A stretch of 64,000 nt of DNA from Rhodospirillales bacterium (GCA_022823235.1 JAJDXO010000057.1:51304-115303); one strand, 5' to 3'; positions 51,794 through 60,179 are shown, counted from the stretch's first letter. The notes: generated from the sequence alone by a model not told the origin. Numbers and translations: made by a program.

Positions 51794-52502
51794 TGATCGC
51801 CTCCTTTACTCGCAAGAGCCACGATCGGACTATCTCGATTACCTCGTCTGGTTTCTCCAGGGGCAGAAAGTGTCCGGCACCCGCAATGACATGGAGTTCG
51901 GCTTGCTTGGACATCTTGGCCATCTCGCGGTGTTGTGGCTCCGGCGCCCAGCTATCGAGCGCGCCGGTCATCAAGAGAACCGGGCAACTGAAATGCGGGA
52001 GGTAATCACCGGCGTTTGGGCGGCCCATCAGCGCACGCATTTGTCGCTCATGTATCTCCGGTGACTGCCGCATCACCATATTGGTTAGACTCGCCATCAG
52101 CAGGTCGTCACTCGTTCGGTCCGGCGCGACCATCGGCCTAAGCCACTCTGCCGCCATTCCCGAAAAGTCTTCGTAACCGTTTTCAATCTTTGCTTGACGC
52201 TTTTCAGATTCACCAAGCCGAAGTGCGTCATGACCGGTATTGGCCAAGATCAGAGCTTTGACACGCTCCGGCGCTTGATGCGCCATTTCCATGGCGACAC
52301 GCCCGCCCATGGAGTGACCGGCCACAACCAGATTGCCTTGAGTGGAAGCCAAAACCGAGCTTGCCATCTCAGGGATTGACGGCTGCATAGTTAGATCCGC
52401 ATGGAAGACGTTTTCTGAAAACTGCTCCGCCAGGGGCTCCCAAACGATCCGATCGGAGAGCAGGCCCGGTACAAATACGAATGTTGTGGCGTTGAGCTCC
52501 AT
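51786..52502 (-). CDS. Alpha/beta fold hydrolase
   Basis: 238 residues. Nucleophile elbow VVAGHSMGGRVAMEMAHQ, acid in LLMTGALDSWAPEPQH, histidine in VIAGAGHFLPLEKPDEV, i.e. a complete Ser-Asp-His triad. It leads the LigA-LigB unit and is divergent from the LysR gene. It may open an ester, a lactone (for example a pyrone) or a ring-fission product. It is distinct from the NicD-like hydrolase at 40453. Confidence 0.85.
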   Translation of the reverse strand: MELNATTFVFVPGLLSDRIVWEPLAEQFSENVFHADLTMQPSIPEMASSVLASTQGNLVVAGHSMGGRVAMEMAHQAPERVKALILANTGHDALRLGESEKRQAKIENGYEDFSGMAAEWLRPMVAPDRTSDDLLMASLTNMVMRQSPEIHERQMRALMGRPNAGDYLPHFSCPVLLMTGALDSWAPEPQHREMAKMSKQAELHVIAGAGHFLPLEKPDEVIEIVRSWLLRVKEAISA

Positions 52503-52608
52503 GACCTTTGAACCATCCGTGCGGCGATTGACGACCCGGGTGGCGGATGACTGCGCAAGTACTCTGAAGCTAGGCTAGAGATATCAAAATGATTTGACTA
52601 ATACATAG

Positions 52609-52627
52609 TTATTCTCATTAATGATAA
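52609..52627. promoter_or_regulatory. LysR-type operator TTAT-N11-ATAA
   Basis: TTAT at 52609-52612 and ATAA at 52624-52627 are separated by 11 bases, the T-N11-A geometry of LysR-family binding sites, and the interior is partly symmetric. It lies in the 150-base gap between the divergent hydrolase operon and the LysR gene. A TTGACT at 52594-52599 could be the -35 of the regulator's own promoter, with ATTAAT at 52617 as its -10. Confidence 0.6.
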
Positions 52628-52652
52628 CAAATCGTGATCAGAAGAATTAGCA

Positions 52653-53570
52653 TTGGAACTGCGTCAGCTTAGATATTTCGCCGAGATTGCGGCATCCGGG
52701 AGTTTACGGGAGGCCTCCGCAAAGCTTCACGTTGCTCAGCCTGCCCTCACCCGACATCTTCGCGCCCTGGAAGCGGAGCTTGGTGTCGAATTGTGCGTGC
52801 GTCACGCTCGCGGGATCCGACTTACGCCGGCGGGGACACGCTTTCTAGAACATGCAACATCGGTTGTTCGAGATGTAGGTGAAATCCGGTCCCAGCTATC
52901 GGAGGACTTGGAAAGCCCGTCAGGCATGGTCGCAATTGGGGCATCAGCCGCTATGGGACAGTTAATCTTCGGCGCGGTTGCTGAACAGATTGCCGAGGAG
53001 TATCCAAGAATTGCGCTGCGGTTAGTGGAAGGCGGAGCCTACTCGCTTCTGGCCGCACTTGACGCCCGCCGTATAGACATCGCGCTGCTGGTAGCGCCTG
53101 ACGCACGGGCCGGCTACAACCTCAATCCTCTGGTTACCGAATCCGTGTACTTGGTGGGAAGACCCGAAGACGAACGCCTCGCTCGCAATTCAATAGATAT
53201 TTCCGATCTGGCGGGTATTCCGCTGGCAACGTTTGATCGAACGAGCGGTCCTAGGAAGCTATTCGATCATACCGCTGCACGAGCCGGCTTAACACTCAAC
53301 ATTGCGTACGAACTTGAGAGCGCCGAAGTCATAAAGGACTTCGTCAAAAGAGGATTGGCATTTGCGTTGCTGCCCCATTCGTCTATCGCTCGGGAGCTAT
53401 GTGATCAAAGCATGGGAGCGGCGAGACTGGACGGGATTGGCATCACAAGAACATTGATGACGCGCGACGAGCGTATGGAGGGCTCTGCTACGGAGATTGC
53501 CGCCCAGATTGTTTGTGATCAATTTGGCATATTAATCGAGCAGGGTACGTTCGGTAGCGCGAATGATTGA
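52653..53570 (+). CDS. LysR family transcriptional regulator
   Basis: 305 residues from TTG 52653. The N-terminal winged helix MELRQLRYFAEIAASGSLRE through PALTRHLRALEAELG is standard, and VAIGASAAMGQLIFGAVAEQIAEEYPRIALRLVEGG begins the periplasmic-binding-protein-like effector domain. Divergent placement with a T-N11-A box between suggests that it controls the hydrolase-LigAB-ThDP-TRAP operon in response to an aromatic effector. It has the same lower GC as that operon. Confidence 0.93.
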   Translation: MELRQLRYFAEIAASGSLREASAKLHVAQPALTRHLRALEAELGVELCVRHARGIRLTPAGTRFLEHATSVVRDVGEIRSQLSEDLESPSGMVAIGASAAMGQLIFGAVAEQIAEEYPRIALRLVEGGAYSLLAALDARRIDIALLVAPDARAGYNLNPLVTESVYLVGRPEDERLARNSIDISDLAGIPLATFDRTSGPRKLFDHTAARAGLTLNIAYELESAEVIKDFVKRGLAFALLPHSSIARELCDQSMGAARLDGIGITRTLMTRDERMEGSATEIAAQIVCDQFGILIEQGTFGSAND

Positions 53571-53623
53571 CCAAAGTGCCAGGGGAGAGGGAAAAGTTTC
53601 GAGTGACGCCGGGGGGCGCCCCG

Positions 53624-54439
53624 CTATGCGCGGGAGGCCCTGTAGGCGGCCAACCGGTCCCTCGCCTCGCCGACCAGCGCCAGCCCGGCCTTGGCGTGAT
53701 CCGATTCCGGATCGGCGGTGTGCCCGTCATATTCGTCGAGCCCGAGAACGCTCGGGCGGCTGCCGAGCGCGGCCCACCACCGGGCGACGTTGGGCCGGTC
53801 CTCGAACCAGACGTCCAGCCACTTGATCATGTCGAGGACCTTGATCAGCGGCGCGTAGCAGGTCTCCGCGAGGGTGAATTGCTCGCCCATGATCCACGGC
53901 CGGCCGTCGGACAACGCGGTCTCCATCTTGCCGAAGATCCGGTCCCACCCGACGAGGCCGCGCAGCACCCACTCGGACTCCATGCCGTCCCTGATGACCG
54001 ATTGCTGGCGCAGCGTCTTTTCGAGATCGGGCTGTTTTTTCCACCGGCTCTCCAGTTTTGTCACGTCGATCACGGAGCGGAACCGGGTCACGAAGTTCAG
54101 GGCGGCGACGCCCGGAAACCCGATCTCGTCTGAATCCTTGATCCACTCGCGCATGTAGGTCCGCTGGAGCAGGTCGGCGGGCTTGAGGGCCGGGTCCGGC
54201 TTCAGCTCGTCGATGTAGTCGCAGATGATCGAGGATTCGCGGATCGGATTGCCGTCGTGAACCAGTGTCGGGACGACGGCTTTCGGATTGATCTCGAGAT
54301 AGTTTTCGTCGAAGTGATCTTCCTCGAGCAGCTTGATGTACCGCGGCGTCCAGTCCTCGATCCCTTTTTCCGCGAGCGTGACGACCGCCCGGTTCGAGCA
54401 GACGGAATCCGCTTCCTTCAGATAGTAGAGTTCAAGCAT
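53624..54439 (-). CDS. Glutathione S-transferase family protein
   Basis: 271 residues from ATG 54439. The thioredoxin-like N-domain reads LELYYLKEADSVCSNRAVVTLAEKGI with the cis-proline loop NPKAVVPTLVHDGNPIRESSIICDYIDE. A helical C-domain of about 180 residues follows, longer than average, with WIMGEQFTLAETCYAPLIKVLDMIKWL. SxCS near the N-terminus could be the catalytic serine or cysteine. Possible roles are detoxification or a glutathione-dependent lyase or isomerase. It lies at the edge of the aromatic island but has core-like GC. Confidence 0.86.
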   Translation of the reverse strand: MLELYYLKEADSVCSNRAVVTLAEKGIEDWTPRYIKLLEEDHFDENYLEINPKAVVPTLVHDGNPIRESSIICDYIDELKPDPALKPADLLQRTYMREWIKDSDEIGFPGVAALNFVTRFRSVIDVTKLESRWKKQPDLEKTLRQQSVIRDGMESEWVLRGLVGWDRIFGKMETALSDGRPWIMGEQFTLAETCYAPLIKVLDMIKWLDVWFEDRPNVARWWAALGSRPSVLGLDEYDGHTADPESDHAKAGLALVGEARDRLAAYRASRA

Positions 54440-54537
54440 CGCGGCATTCTCCCCCGGCCGTCGCCCCATGGCGTCGCCGGTATTCTACCCGGGCGGCCGT
54501 TCCGGGCAACACGCTCAAGCGCCATCCCGGCGAGTTC

Positions 54538-54753
54538 CAGGGTCCGGACTCGATTGAGCCGCCGTATGAGTGTTGCGACGATGAAGACAGCGCGGCACAA
54601 AATCCCCTCTCCCCTGGCGGGAGAGGGATGCGAAGGCTTGGCGAAGCGGCAGCTGAGCTTAGCCGTAGCTGGGTGAGGGGGGCCTCCGTGTCCTCTGTAC
54701 GCACATCACCCCCACCCCAACCCTCCCCCGTCAAGGGGGAGGGGGATTTTTTT
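54538..54753 (+). repeat. Composite modular repeat R1, plus orientation
   Basis: Starts with CAGGGTCCGGACTCGATT (54538-54555), then a GTGTTGCGACGATGAAGACA segment, CCCTCTCCCC...GGGAGAGGG, ATGCGAAGGCTTGGCG, GCTGGGTGAGGGGG and the C/G-rich hairpin. The order is the same as in 21111-21374 on the opposite strand. It fills most of the gene-free stretch 54440-54841; the remaining 54754-54841 is more G-rich repeat debris plus an 18-bp box variant at 54827-54844. Confidence 0.8.
54721..54753 (+). terminator. Terminator-like hairpin within repeat R1
   Basis: CCCTCCCCC and GGGGGAGGG pair around GTCAA, followed after GGA by seven T. On the plus strand this has the form of an intrinsic terminator, although no plus-strand gene ends just before it. 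Confidence 0.5.
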
Positions 54754-54841
54754 GTCCCACTCCTCTTGAAGGGACAGGGTGAGGGGGAAAGCTTGAACCG
54801 CAAATCCGCAAAAACGGGAACCCCCCAATCGAGTACGGCCC

Positions 54842-55429
54842 CTACAGCGTGGTGTTCCGGATCTCCTTCAACGCGTCGCGGGCCGGGGCGTAGTCGGGGG
54901 CGTGTTCGAGGGCGCGCTCGAAGAATTCGACCGCGCCGTCGACGTCGCCCGCAGCAAGCCGGATCTGGCCGAGGGTGAAATTCGGGAACTGGTAGCAGCA
55001 GTAGCGTTCGGCGGTGACCGCCTTTTCGAGCCACGGGATCGCCTCGCCGACGCGCCCCAGCCGGATCAGATAGACCCCGATGTCGTTATAGGGATTGCCG
55101 AAACCGGGATCGACCTCGATCGCCTTTTTGCATTCGGCGATGGCCTCGTCGAGCCTGCCGAGATAGCTCAGCGACCAGCCGAGATAGGTGTGGCCCTCGG
55201 CGCTCGGGCGCAGCTCGATGGATTTGCGGTAGCGCTCGATGGCGCGGCCATAGGCGCCGAGGGCGTGCAGGACGAAGCCCTGGCGCCAATAGTGCTCGGC
55301 CTCGTCGGCGGGCGGCCCTTCCCATTGGGCGGCCGCCCGGTGGGCCGGCGCGGCGGACAGCAGCACCACGGCGGCGACAAGCGCCGCGGCAAGGGACAGG
55401 AGGTTGGATGGGCGGTAGACGGGGCGCAT
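54842..55429 (-). CDS. Periplasmic tetratricopeptide-repeat protein
   Basis: 195 residues with an N-terminal signal (LLSLAAALVAAVVLLSAAPA, cleavage near AAAQW). At least three TPR units follow: YWRQGFVLHALGAYGRAIERYRKSIELRP, GHTYLGWSLSYLGRLDEAIAECKKAIEVDP and NPYNDIGVYLIRLGRVGEAIPWLEKAV; a fourth lies near FTLGQIRLAAGDVDGAVEFFERALEHAP. TPRs mediate protein contacts and no catalytic residues are seen. Its TAG is the start of the box variant TAGGGGCCGTACTCGATT. It is otherwise isolated from its neighbours. Confidence 0.87.
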   Translation of the reverse strand: MRPVYRPSNLLSLAAALVAAVVLLSAAPAHRAAAQWEGPPADEAEHYWRQGFVLHALGAYGRAIERYRKSIELRPSAEGHTYLGWSLSYLGRLDEAIAECKKAIEVDPGFGNPYNDIGVYLIRLGRVGEAIPWLEKAVTAERYCCYQFPNFTLGQIRLAAGDVDGAVEFFERALEHAPDYAPARDALKEIRNTTL

Positions 55430-55564
55430 GAACGCGGCCTCCTATCGATCCGTCCGGAACGGCCAGACTACGCCCGATCCGCCATCGGGGGCAAGACGGC
55501 GGAAATCCGCCATTCGCGATTTAACGGCCGCTTCGGCCGGCACGATGGAATTACAGGGAGGAAA

Positions 55565-55639
55565 TGGAGCGGGCGATGAGATTTGAACTCACGACTTCAA
55601 CCTTGGCAAGGTTGCGCTCTACCCCTGAGCTACGCCCGC
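55565..55639 (-). tRNA. tRNA-Gly (anticodon GCC)
   Basis: 75 bases with all arms: acceptor GCGGGCG/CGCCCGC, D arm GCTC/GAGC, anticodon stem CAACC/GGTTG around TTGCCAA, T arm GTGAG-TTCAAAT-CTCAT with one G-U pair, discriminator T and an encoded CCA. It starts at 55639 and reads leftwards. Confidence 0.97.
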
Positions 55640-55758
55640 ATCCCTTTGGAAGGCGGCGATAATACGAAACGCACCTCGCTTTGCAAGTTGAACTTGGACC
55701 GCCCGCGGCAATCCGGCATGGTGACGACGACAGCGGCTGAATGACGAGAGGGGACGTG

Positions 55759-56286
55759 ATGGCGGCCACCGAGCAGGACCTGATGAGACGGCTCGACGAG
55801 CTCGGCATCCCGGCCGCCACCCGCCGGCACGAACCCCTGTTCACCGTCGAGGACGGCCGCCATCTCCACGAAGGGCTGCCGGGCGGGCACTGCAAGAGCC
55901 TGTTCCTCAAGGACAAGAAGGGCGCGCTGTGGCTGGTCGTCGCCCTTCACGACACGCGGGTCGACCTCAAGGGATTGCAGAAGGCGCTGGGCGCCGCCCG
56001 GTTTTCCTTCGGCAAGCCGGACCTGCTGATGGAGGTGCTGGGCGTGACGCCGGGCGCGGTCACGCCCTTCGCCCTGATCAATGCGGCGGGTGGCGCCCGG
56101 GAGGCGGCCCGGAACGCAACATTGTCGGTGGTGCTCGACGCCCGGATGCTCGCCTGCGAAATCGTCAACTACCACCCGCTGACCAACGACGCGACGACCG
56201 CCATCTCCCCCGATGACCTGCTGCGGTTCATCCGCGAAATGGGGTACGAGCCGGCGATCCTCGACATCGGCGCGCTCGGCGGCTGA
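55759..56286 (+). CDS. Prolyl-tRNA editing deacylase, ProXp-ala/PrdX-like
   Basis: 175 residues from ATG 55759, preceded by GAGAGGGG; an ATG six codons upstream is the alternative. The YbaK/ProX fold shows EPLFTVEDGRHLHEGLPGGHCKSLFLKDKKG with the conserved catalytic lysine, VTPFALINA and NYHPLTNDATTAISPDDLLRFI. Free-standing members hydrolyse mischarged Ala-tRNA(Pro) in the cytoplasm. It lies about 120 bases after tRNA-Gly on the opposite strand. Confidence 0.9.
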   Translation: MAATEQDLMRRLDELGIPAATRRHEPLFTVEDGRHLHEGLPGGHCKSLFLKDKKGALWLVVALHDTRVDLKGLQKALGAARFSFGKPDLLMEVLGVTPGAVTPFALINAAGGAREAARNATLSVVLDARMLACEIVNYHPLTNDATTAISPDDLLRFIREMGYEPAILDIGALGG

Positions 56287-56432
56287 CCGGCCGGCGGCCG
56301 GCCGATCCCCGACCCCCATGGACAATCCGGGCCAAACCCGGTTTAAAGACGGCCGCACCCTTGCGGTCCGCGCCAGGCGGGCCGACTATCGAAGGTGATA
56401 TAAGGACGCAAACCGGGACACGGGCACGAGAC

Positions 56433-57362
56433 ATGTCGACGATCATCAATCCCGACGGAACGGCGGCGAGCGCGGACGGAGCGGCGCCGGGCGGCGGCGG
56501 CGTTGTCCAGGACAGCGATACCGAGCGTTTCGCCGCCGACGTCATCCAGGCCTCGCAGCAGGTGCCGGTCATCGTCGATTTCTGGGCACCGTGGTGCGGC
56601 CCCTGCAAGCAGCTCGGCCCCCTCCTGGAGAAGCTGGCCGCCGAGTACGGCGGCGCGGTCAAGCTGGTCAAGATCAACGTGGACGAGAACCAGGAACTGG
56701 CGGCCCAGCTGCGCGTCCAGTCGATCCCCATGGTCTACGCCTTCCGCGACGGCCAGCCGGTGGACGCCTTCACCGGCGCGCTGCCCGAAAGCCAGCTCCG
56801 CCAGTTCATCGAGAAACTGACCGGCGGCGGCGGCTCGCCGCTGGACAACGCCCTGGACCAGGCCGAGCAGGCGCTGGAAGCGGGCGAAGCGGAACAGGCC
56901 GCCGGGATCTTCAATCAGGTCCTGGGCGCCGATCCGGCGAACGCGCGGGCGACCGCGGGGCTCGCCAGGTGCCTGATCGCCGCCGGCGAAACCGGCCGGG
57001 CGCGGGAGTTTCTGGCCGGGCTCGACGACGCGGTGAAAGGCACGCCCGAGGTCGGCGCCGTCCAGGCCGGCCTGGACCTGTCCGAGAAAAGCAGCGTCAG
57101 CGGCGATATTGCCGAACTCCGCGCCAGGGTGGAGGGCGACCCGGCCGACCATCAGGCGCGCTTCGATCTCGCCCTCGCCCTCTATGGCGGCGGCGCGGCG
57201 GCAGACGCCATCGGGGAACTGGTCGAGATCATCAGACGGGACCGGACCTGGAACGACGAGGCGGCCCGCACCCAGCTGCTGGAGATCTTCGAGGCCCTCG
57301 GGCCCGCCGATCCGGTGACCGTCGACGGGCGGCGCAAACTGTCGTCGGTGCTGTTCTCATGA
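56433..57362 (+). CDS. Thioredoxin-TPR co-chaperone (CnoX/YbbN-like)
   Basis: 309 residues from ATG 56433; upstream in-frame residues lack family similarity. The thioredoxin domain has VIVDFWAPWCGPCKQLGPLLEKLA (WCGPC near residue 52) and the cis-Pro loop VQSIPMVYAF. A TPR-type helical C-terminal half follows (LDNALDQAEQALEAGEAEQAAGIFNQVL..., DHQARFDLALALYGGGAAADAIGELVEI). Enterobacterial CnoX has SXXC; alphaproteobacterial forms keep CGPC and can act as redox-active holdases that pass clients to GroEL. The stop overlaps the next start (ATGA). Confidence 0.92.
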   Translation: MSTIINPDGTAASADGAAPGGGGVVQDSDTERFAADVIQASQQVPVIVDFWAPWCGPCKQLGPLLEKLAAEYGGAVKLVKINVDENQELAAQLRVQSIPMVYAFRDGQPVDAFTGALPESQLRQFIEKLTGGGGSPLDNALDQAEQALEAGEAEQAAGIFNQVLGADPANARATAGLARCLIAAGETGRAREFLAGLDDAVKGTPEVGAVQAGLDLSEKSSVSGDIAELRARVEGDPADHQARFDLALALYGGGAAADAIGELVEIIRRDRTWNDEAARTQLLEIFEALGPADPVTVDGRRKLSSVLFS

Positions 57363-58048
57363 CTTCGGAATCTCCGGGCGGTTCTCCGGGCGACCCCTTC
57401 GGGCATCCATTCGAGGGACTGCCCCGGGAAATTCCCATATTTCCGCTGCCCGGCGCGCTGCTGCTGCCCCATGGCCGGCTCCCCCTCAACCTGTTCGAGG
57501 AACGCTACCTGGCCATGGCGCTGGACGCGCTCAGGGAGGAGCGGATCATCGGCATGGTCCAGCCCCTGGAGTTCCAGCCCGATCCGGTGGCCGGGGATGC
57601 GCCGCTCTTCGCCATCGGCTGCGCCGGCCGGATGACGTCCTTCACCGAGACCGACGACAGGCGCATTCTGATCAGCCTCAAGGGTATTTGCCGGTTCCAT
57701 ATCGCCGGCGAGATCGGGGGACGGAACGGCTACCGCCGGGTCGCCGCCGACTACGGGCCGTTCCGGGACGATCTGGCCGAAAAGCCGGGCTTCGACTTCG
57801 ACCGCCAAGAGCTTTTCAAGCTGCTGCGCCGGTTCTTCGAGAGCCGCGGCCTGCAGACCGACTGGAATTCCCTGGAAAACGCCGACGACGAGACGCTCAT
57901 CGTCTCCCTGGCCATGATGTGCCCGTTCGACGTTTCGGAGAAGCAGGCGCTGCTCGAGGCGCCGAAAATGCCGGATCTTCCGGACGTGCTCATGTCCCTC
58001 CTCGCCCTGGCCGGCGTCGAGGGCGACGCCCCGGCATCCCGGCACTGA
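57359..58048 (+). CDS. LON substrate-binding-domain protein
   Basis: 229 residues that contain only the N-terminal domain of Lon: IPIFPLPGALLLPHGRLPLNLFEERYLAM and GCAGRMTSFTETDDRRILISLKGICRFHI, with a helical tail (LIVSLAMMCPFDVSEKQALLEAP). There is no ATPase or protease domain. Such stand-alone proteins are conserved beside thioredoxin and Trm112 genes in alphaproteobacteria, and substrate or adaptor binding is presumed. It starts within the CnoX stop and is followed at 16 bases by Trm112. Confidence 0.9.
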   Translation: MTSESPGGSPGDPFGHPFEGLPREIPIFPLPGALLLPHGRLPLNLFEERYLAMALDALREERIIGMVQPLEFQPDPVAGDAPLFAIGCAGRMTSFTETDDRRILISLKGICRFHIAGEIGGRNGYRRVAADYGPFRDDLAEKPGFDFDRQELFKLLRRFFESRGLQTDWNSLENADDETLIVSLAMMCPFDVSEKQALLEAPKMPDLPDVLMSLLALAGVEGDAPASRH

Positions 58049-58063
58049 TCAGGAGGCTGTGCG

Positions 58064-58252
58064 ATGACCGCCGACCAGGTTGACCCCAAGCTGCTGGAGA
58101 TATTGGTCTGCCCGCTGACCAAGGGCCCGCTGCGCTATGACGCCGAGGCCCGGGAGCTGATCAGCGAGCAGGCGGGCCTCGCCTATCCCATCCGGGACGG
58201 CATTCCGATCATGCTGGTCGACGAGGCGCGGAAGCTCGACGGCGGCGACTAG
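58064..58252 (+). CDS. Trm112 family protein
   Basis: 62 residues, AGGAGG upstream. [20 protein letters not shown] and [18 protein letters not shown] are the defining blocks. Only one cysteine (CPLTKG) of a possible zinc site is present, as usual in bacterial members. In eukaryotes Trm112 activates methyltransferases; bacterial homologues are thought to do similar work. It lies in the CnoX-LON-Trm112-DUF971 operon. Confidence 0.92.
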   Translation: MTADQVDPKLLEILVCPLTKGPLRYDAEARELISEQAGLAYPIRDGIPIMLVDEARKLDGGD

Positions 58253-58266
58253 CGGCCGGGTCTCCC

Positions 58267-58629
58267 GTGTCCACGCCCCAACCCGTTGAAATCAGGGTCA
58301 AGCAGGCCGAGCGGACGCTCGAGATCGACTTCGACGACGGCCGCTCGTTTTCCCTGCCGGCCGAGTTTCTGCGCGTGCACTCGCCGTCGGCCGAGGTGCA
58401 GGGCCATTCCCCGTCCGAGCGCCAAACCGTGCCCGGCCGCCGGCACGTGGGCATCGTCGAGGTCGAGGCGGTCGGCAACTACGCCATCCGCATCGGTTTC
58501 GACGACATGCACGACACCGGCATCTATTCGTGGAAGACCCTCTACGAGTTCGGCACCCTCCAGGACGTGATGTGGCGGCAATATCTCGCGGATTTGGAAG
58601 CAAAAGGCCTCAGCCGCGATCCGGATTGA
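58267..58629 (+). CDS. DUF971 domain-containing protein
   Basis: 120 residues from GTG 58267, 14 bases after the Trm112 stop. It matches the DUF971 (GBBH-like N-terminal) fold: LEIDFDDGRSFSLPAEFLRVHSPSAEVQGH and VGNYAIRIGFDDMHDTGIYSWKTLYEFG. This domain is found free-standing in many alphaproteobacteria and in Fe-S-related proteins. Function unproven. Confidence 0.9.
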   Translation: MSTPQPVEIRVKQAERTLEIDFDDGRSFSLPAEFLRVHSPSAEVQGHSPSERQTVPGRRHVGIVEVEAVGNYAIRIGFDDMHDTGIYSWKTLYEFGTLQDVMWRQYLADLEAKGLSRDPD

Positions 58630-58699
58630 GGCATTCCCCCGGGCGGACGCGCCCAAACCAATTCCCCTCCCTCTCTGGGGAGAGGATCAAAAAGATTGC

Positions 58700-58763
58700 G
58701 TCATGGCCGGGCCCCGACCCGGCCATCCACGTGGATCACCGGGTCAAGCCCGGTGATGACGAC
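58700..58763. repeat. Double-hairpin repeat module
   Basis: ATGGCCGGG...CCCGGCCAT, then CCACGTGG, then ATCACCGGG...CCCGGTGAT: two stems joined by a short palindrome. The same module is at 63510-63572 and, modified, at 42441-42564 and 63801-63880. It lies between the convergent DUF971 and UbiH-like genes. Confidence 0.85.
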
Positions 58764-58775
58764 ATACTATAACTC

Positions 58776-58793
58776 CGTCGAGCCCCGACCCTA
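58776..58793 (-). repeat. 18-bp box variant TAGGGTCGGGGCTCGACG
   Basis: Four mismatches to the common box TAGGGTCCGGACTCGATT. Its TAG (58793-58791) is the stop codon of the UbiH-like gene. Confidence 0.6.
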
Positions 58794-60002
58794 CAGCGCC
58801 TCGCCCTTGAGCAGGCGGGGCAGGTCTCCCATTTCGCCCATGGCATGGCGCATGAAGTAGGTCTTGAGCGGCCCGGCCCGGTGGACCAGCGCGAGGCCCG
58901 CATCCCTGGCCCCCCGCACGCCCGGCAGATCGTTGGAAAACAGCCGGTTGAGCCCGTCGGTGAGGGCCAGCATCAAGTGGCTGTCGAACCGCCGCCACTG
59001 CTCATAGCGGGCGAGGGTCGCCGGGGCGCCGATATCGAGACCCAGACGCCGGGCGTCGATGATCGTTTCCGCCAGCGCCGCCGCGTCGCGGAGCCCCAGA
59101 TTGAGGCCCTGGCCGGCGATGGGATGCATGGCCTGGGCGGCGTCGCCGGCAAGCGCGAGCCGGGGACCGACGATGGTCCCGGCGTATTGGAGCGCCAGGG
59201 GATAGGACCATCTGGGGCCGACGACCTCCAGTTCGCCCAGGAAATCGCCCAGCCGCTCGGATAGCTCCTCCAGGAACGGCCCGCCGTCGAGCGCCAGGAT
59301 CTGCTCGGCGACCGCCGTCCGCTCGGTCCAGACGATGGAAACCCGGTTCCGGGTCAGGGGAAGGATGGCGAACGGACCGGCGGGGAAGAAATGCTCGTGG
59401 GCGACGTTGTGGTGGGGGTGCTCGTGGGCGACGGTGCAGACGATGCCGGTCTGGCCGTACCGCCGGCGGGTGAGCCCGATGCCCGCCGCCTCCCGAACGA
59501 AGGATCCGCGGCCGTCGGCGCCGATGACCAGACTGGCGCGGACGGTTGGACCGTTTTCAAACGACAGCGCCGCCCCGGCATCGTCCGTGTCGATACCGGT
59601 GAGCGCCGCCGGCGCCATGAGGTCGATGCCGCCGGTCTCCCGCACCCTCGCCCGCACCGCCATGCGCAGGTGCCGGTTCTCGACCATGAACCCGAGCGCC
59701 GGCGCGCCCACCTCCTCCCGGCCGTAGTGAAGAAACAGCGGCGAGCCGCCGTCCGCCACCCGGATGTCCTCGATGGGGCAGGCCTCGGCGGCGACGCCCC
59801 GCCAAATGCCCAGCCGGTCCAGGAGCCGCCGCGGCGCGGCGGCGATGGCCGAGGACCGCCCGTCGAACCCGGGCGCCGCCTGCGTCCCGGGCGCATCCCG
59901 GTCGATCACCGCCACCCCGAGCCCGGCATTGGCCAGCGCGACGGCGATGGCGCCGCCGACGAAACCGCCGCCGACGATTGCTGCGTCATAAACACCGCTC
60001 AT
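58791..60002 (-). CDS. UbiH/UbiF/COQ6-type FAD-dependent hydroxylase
   Basis: 403 residues from ATG 60002; the frame continues 34 codons upstream through sequence that is not family-like. The FAD site is DAAIVGGGFVGGAIAVALANAG, with VIGADGRGSFVREAAGI and GDAAQAMHPIAGQGLNLGLRDAAALAE, the ubiquinone-monooxygenase signature. It likely hydroxylates a ubiquinone precursor at the membrane, but the exact ring position cannot be given. It ends in the box variant at 58776-58793. Confidence 0.9.
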   Translation of the reverse strand: MSGVYDAAIVGGGFVGGAIAVALANAGLGVAVIDRDAPGTQAAPGFDGRSSAIAAAPRRLLDRLGIWRGVAAEACPIEDIRVADGGSPLFLHYGREEVGAPALGFMVENRHLRMAVRARVRETGGIDLMAPAALTGIDTDDAGAALSFENGPTVRASLVIGADGRGSFVREAAGIGLTRRRYGQTGIVCTVAHEHPHHNVAHEHFFPAGPFAILPLTRNRVSIVWTERTAVAEQILALDGGPFLEELSERLGDFLGELEVVGPRWSYPLALQYAGTIVGPRLALAGDAAQAMHPIAGQGLNLGLRDAAALAETIIDARRLGLDIGAPATLARYEQWRRFDSHLMLALTDGLNRLFSNDLPGVRGARDAGLALVHRAGPLKTYFMRHAMGEMGDLPRLLKGEAL

Positions 60003-60085
60003 GACCCGGGTTTTGCCACATGGGTGCGGATTGTCCAGCCCGCGCCCCGGCGAAATCTGCCTAATTTCTGACCAATTCCCGACAC

Positions 60086-60104
60086 TTGCCCGATCATCGG
60101 GCAA
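60086..60104. promoter_or_regulatory. Perfect 19-bp palindrome upstream of amtB
   Basis: TTGCCCGATCATCGGGCAA has 9-bp arms around a single C. It is about 90 bases upstream of the sigma-54-like element, a usual distance for an enhancer-binding protein, and also just upstream of the UbiH-like start. With the sigma-54 site it is what can be recognised in the gene-free stretch 60003-60334. Confidence 0.55.
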
Positions 60105-60179
60105 AATCGGAAATGGCCCGCGCCAACAACTGTCGGCCTAAGTATCTGTAAATAAAGAAAAACACACTCCAAGACCCAC

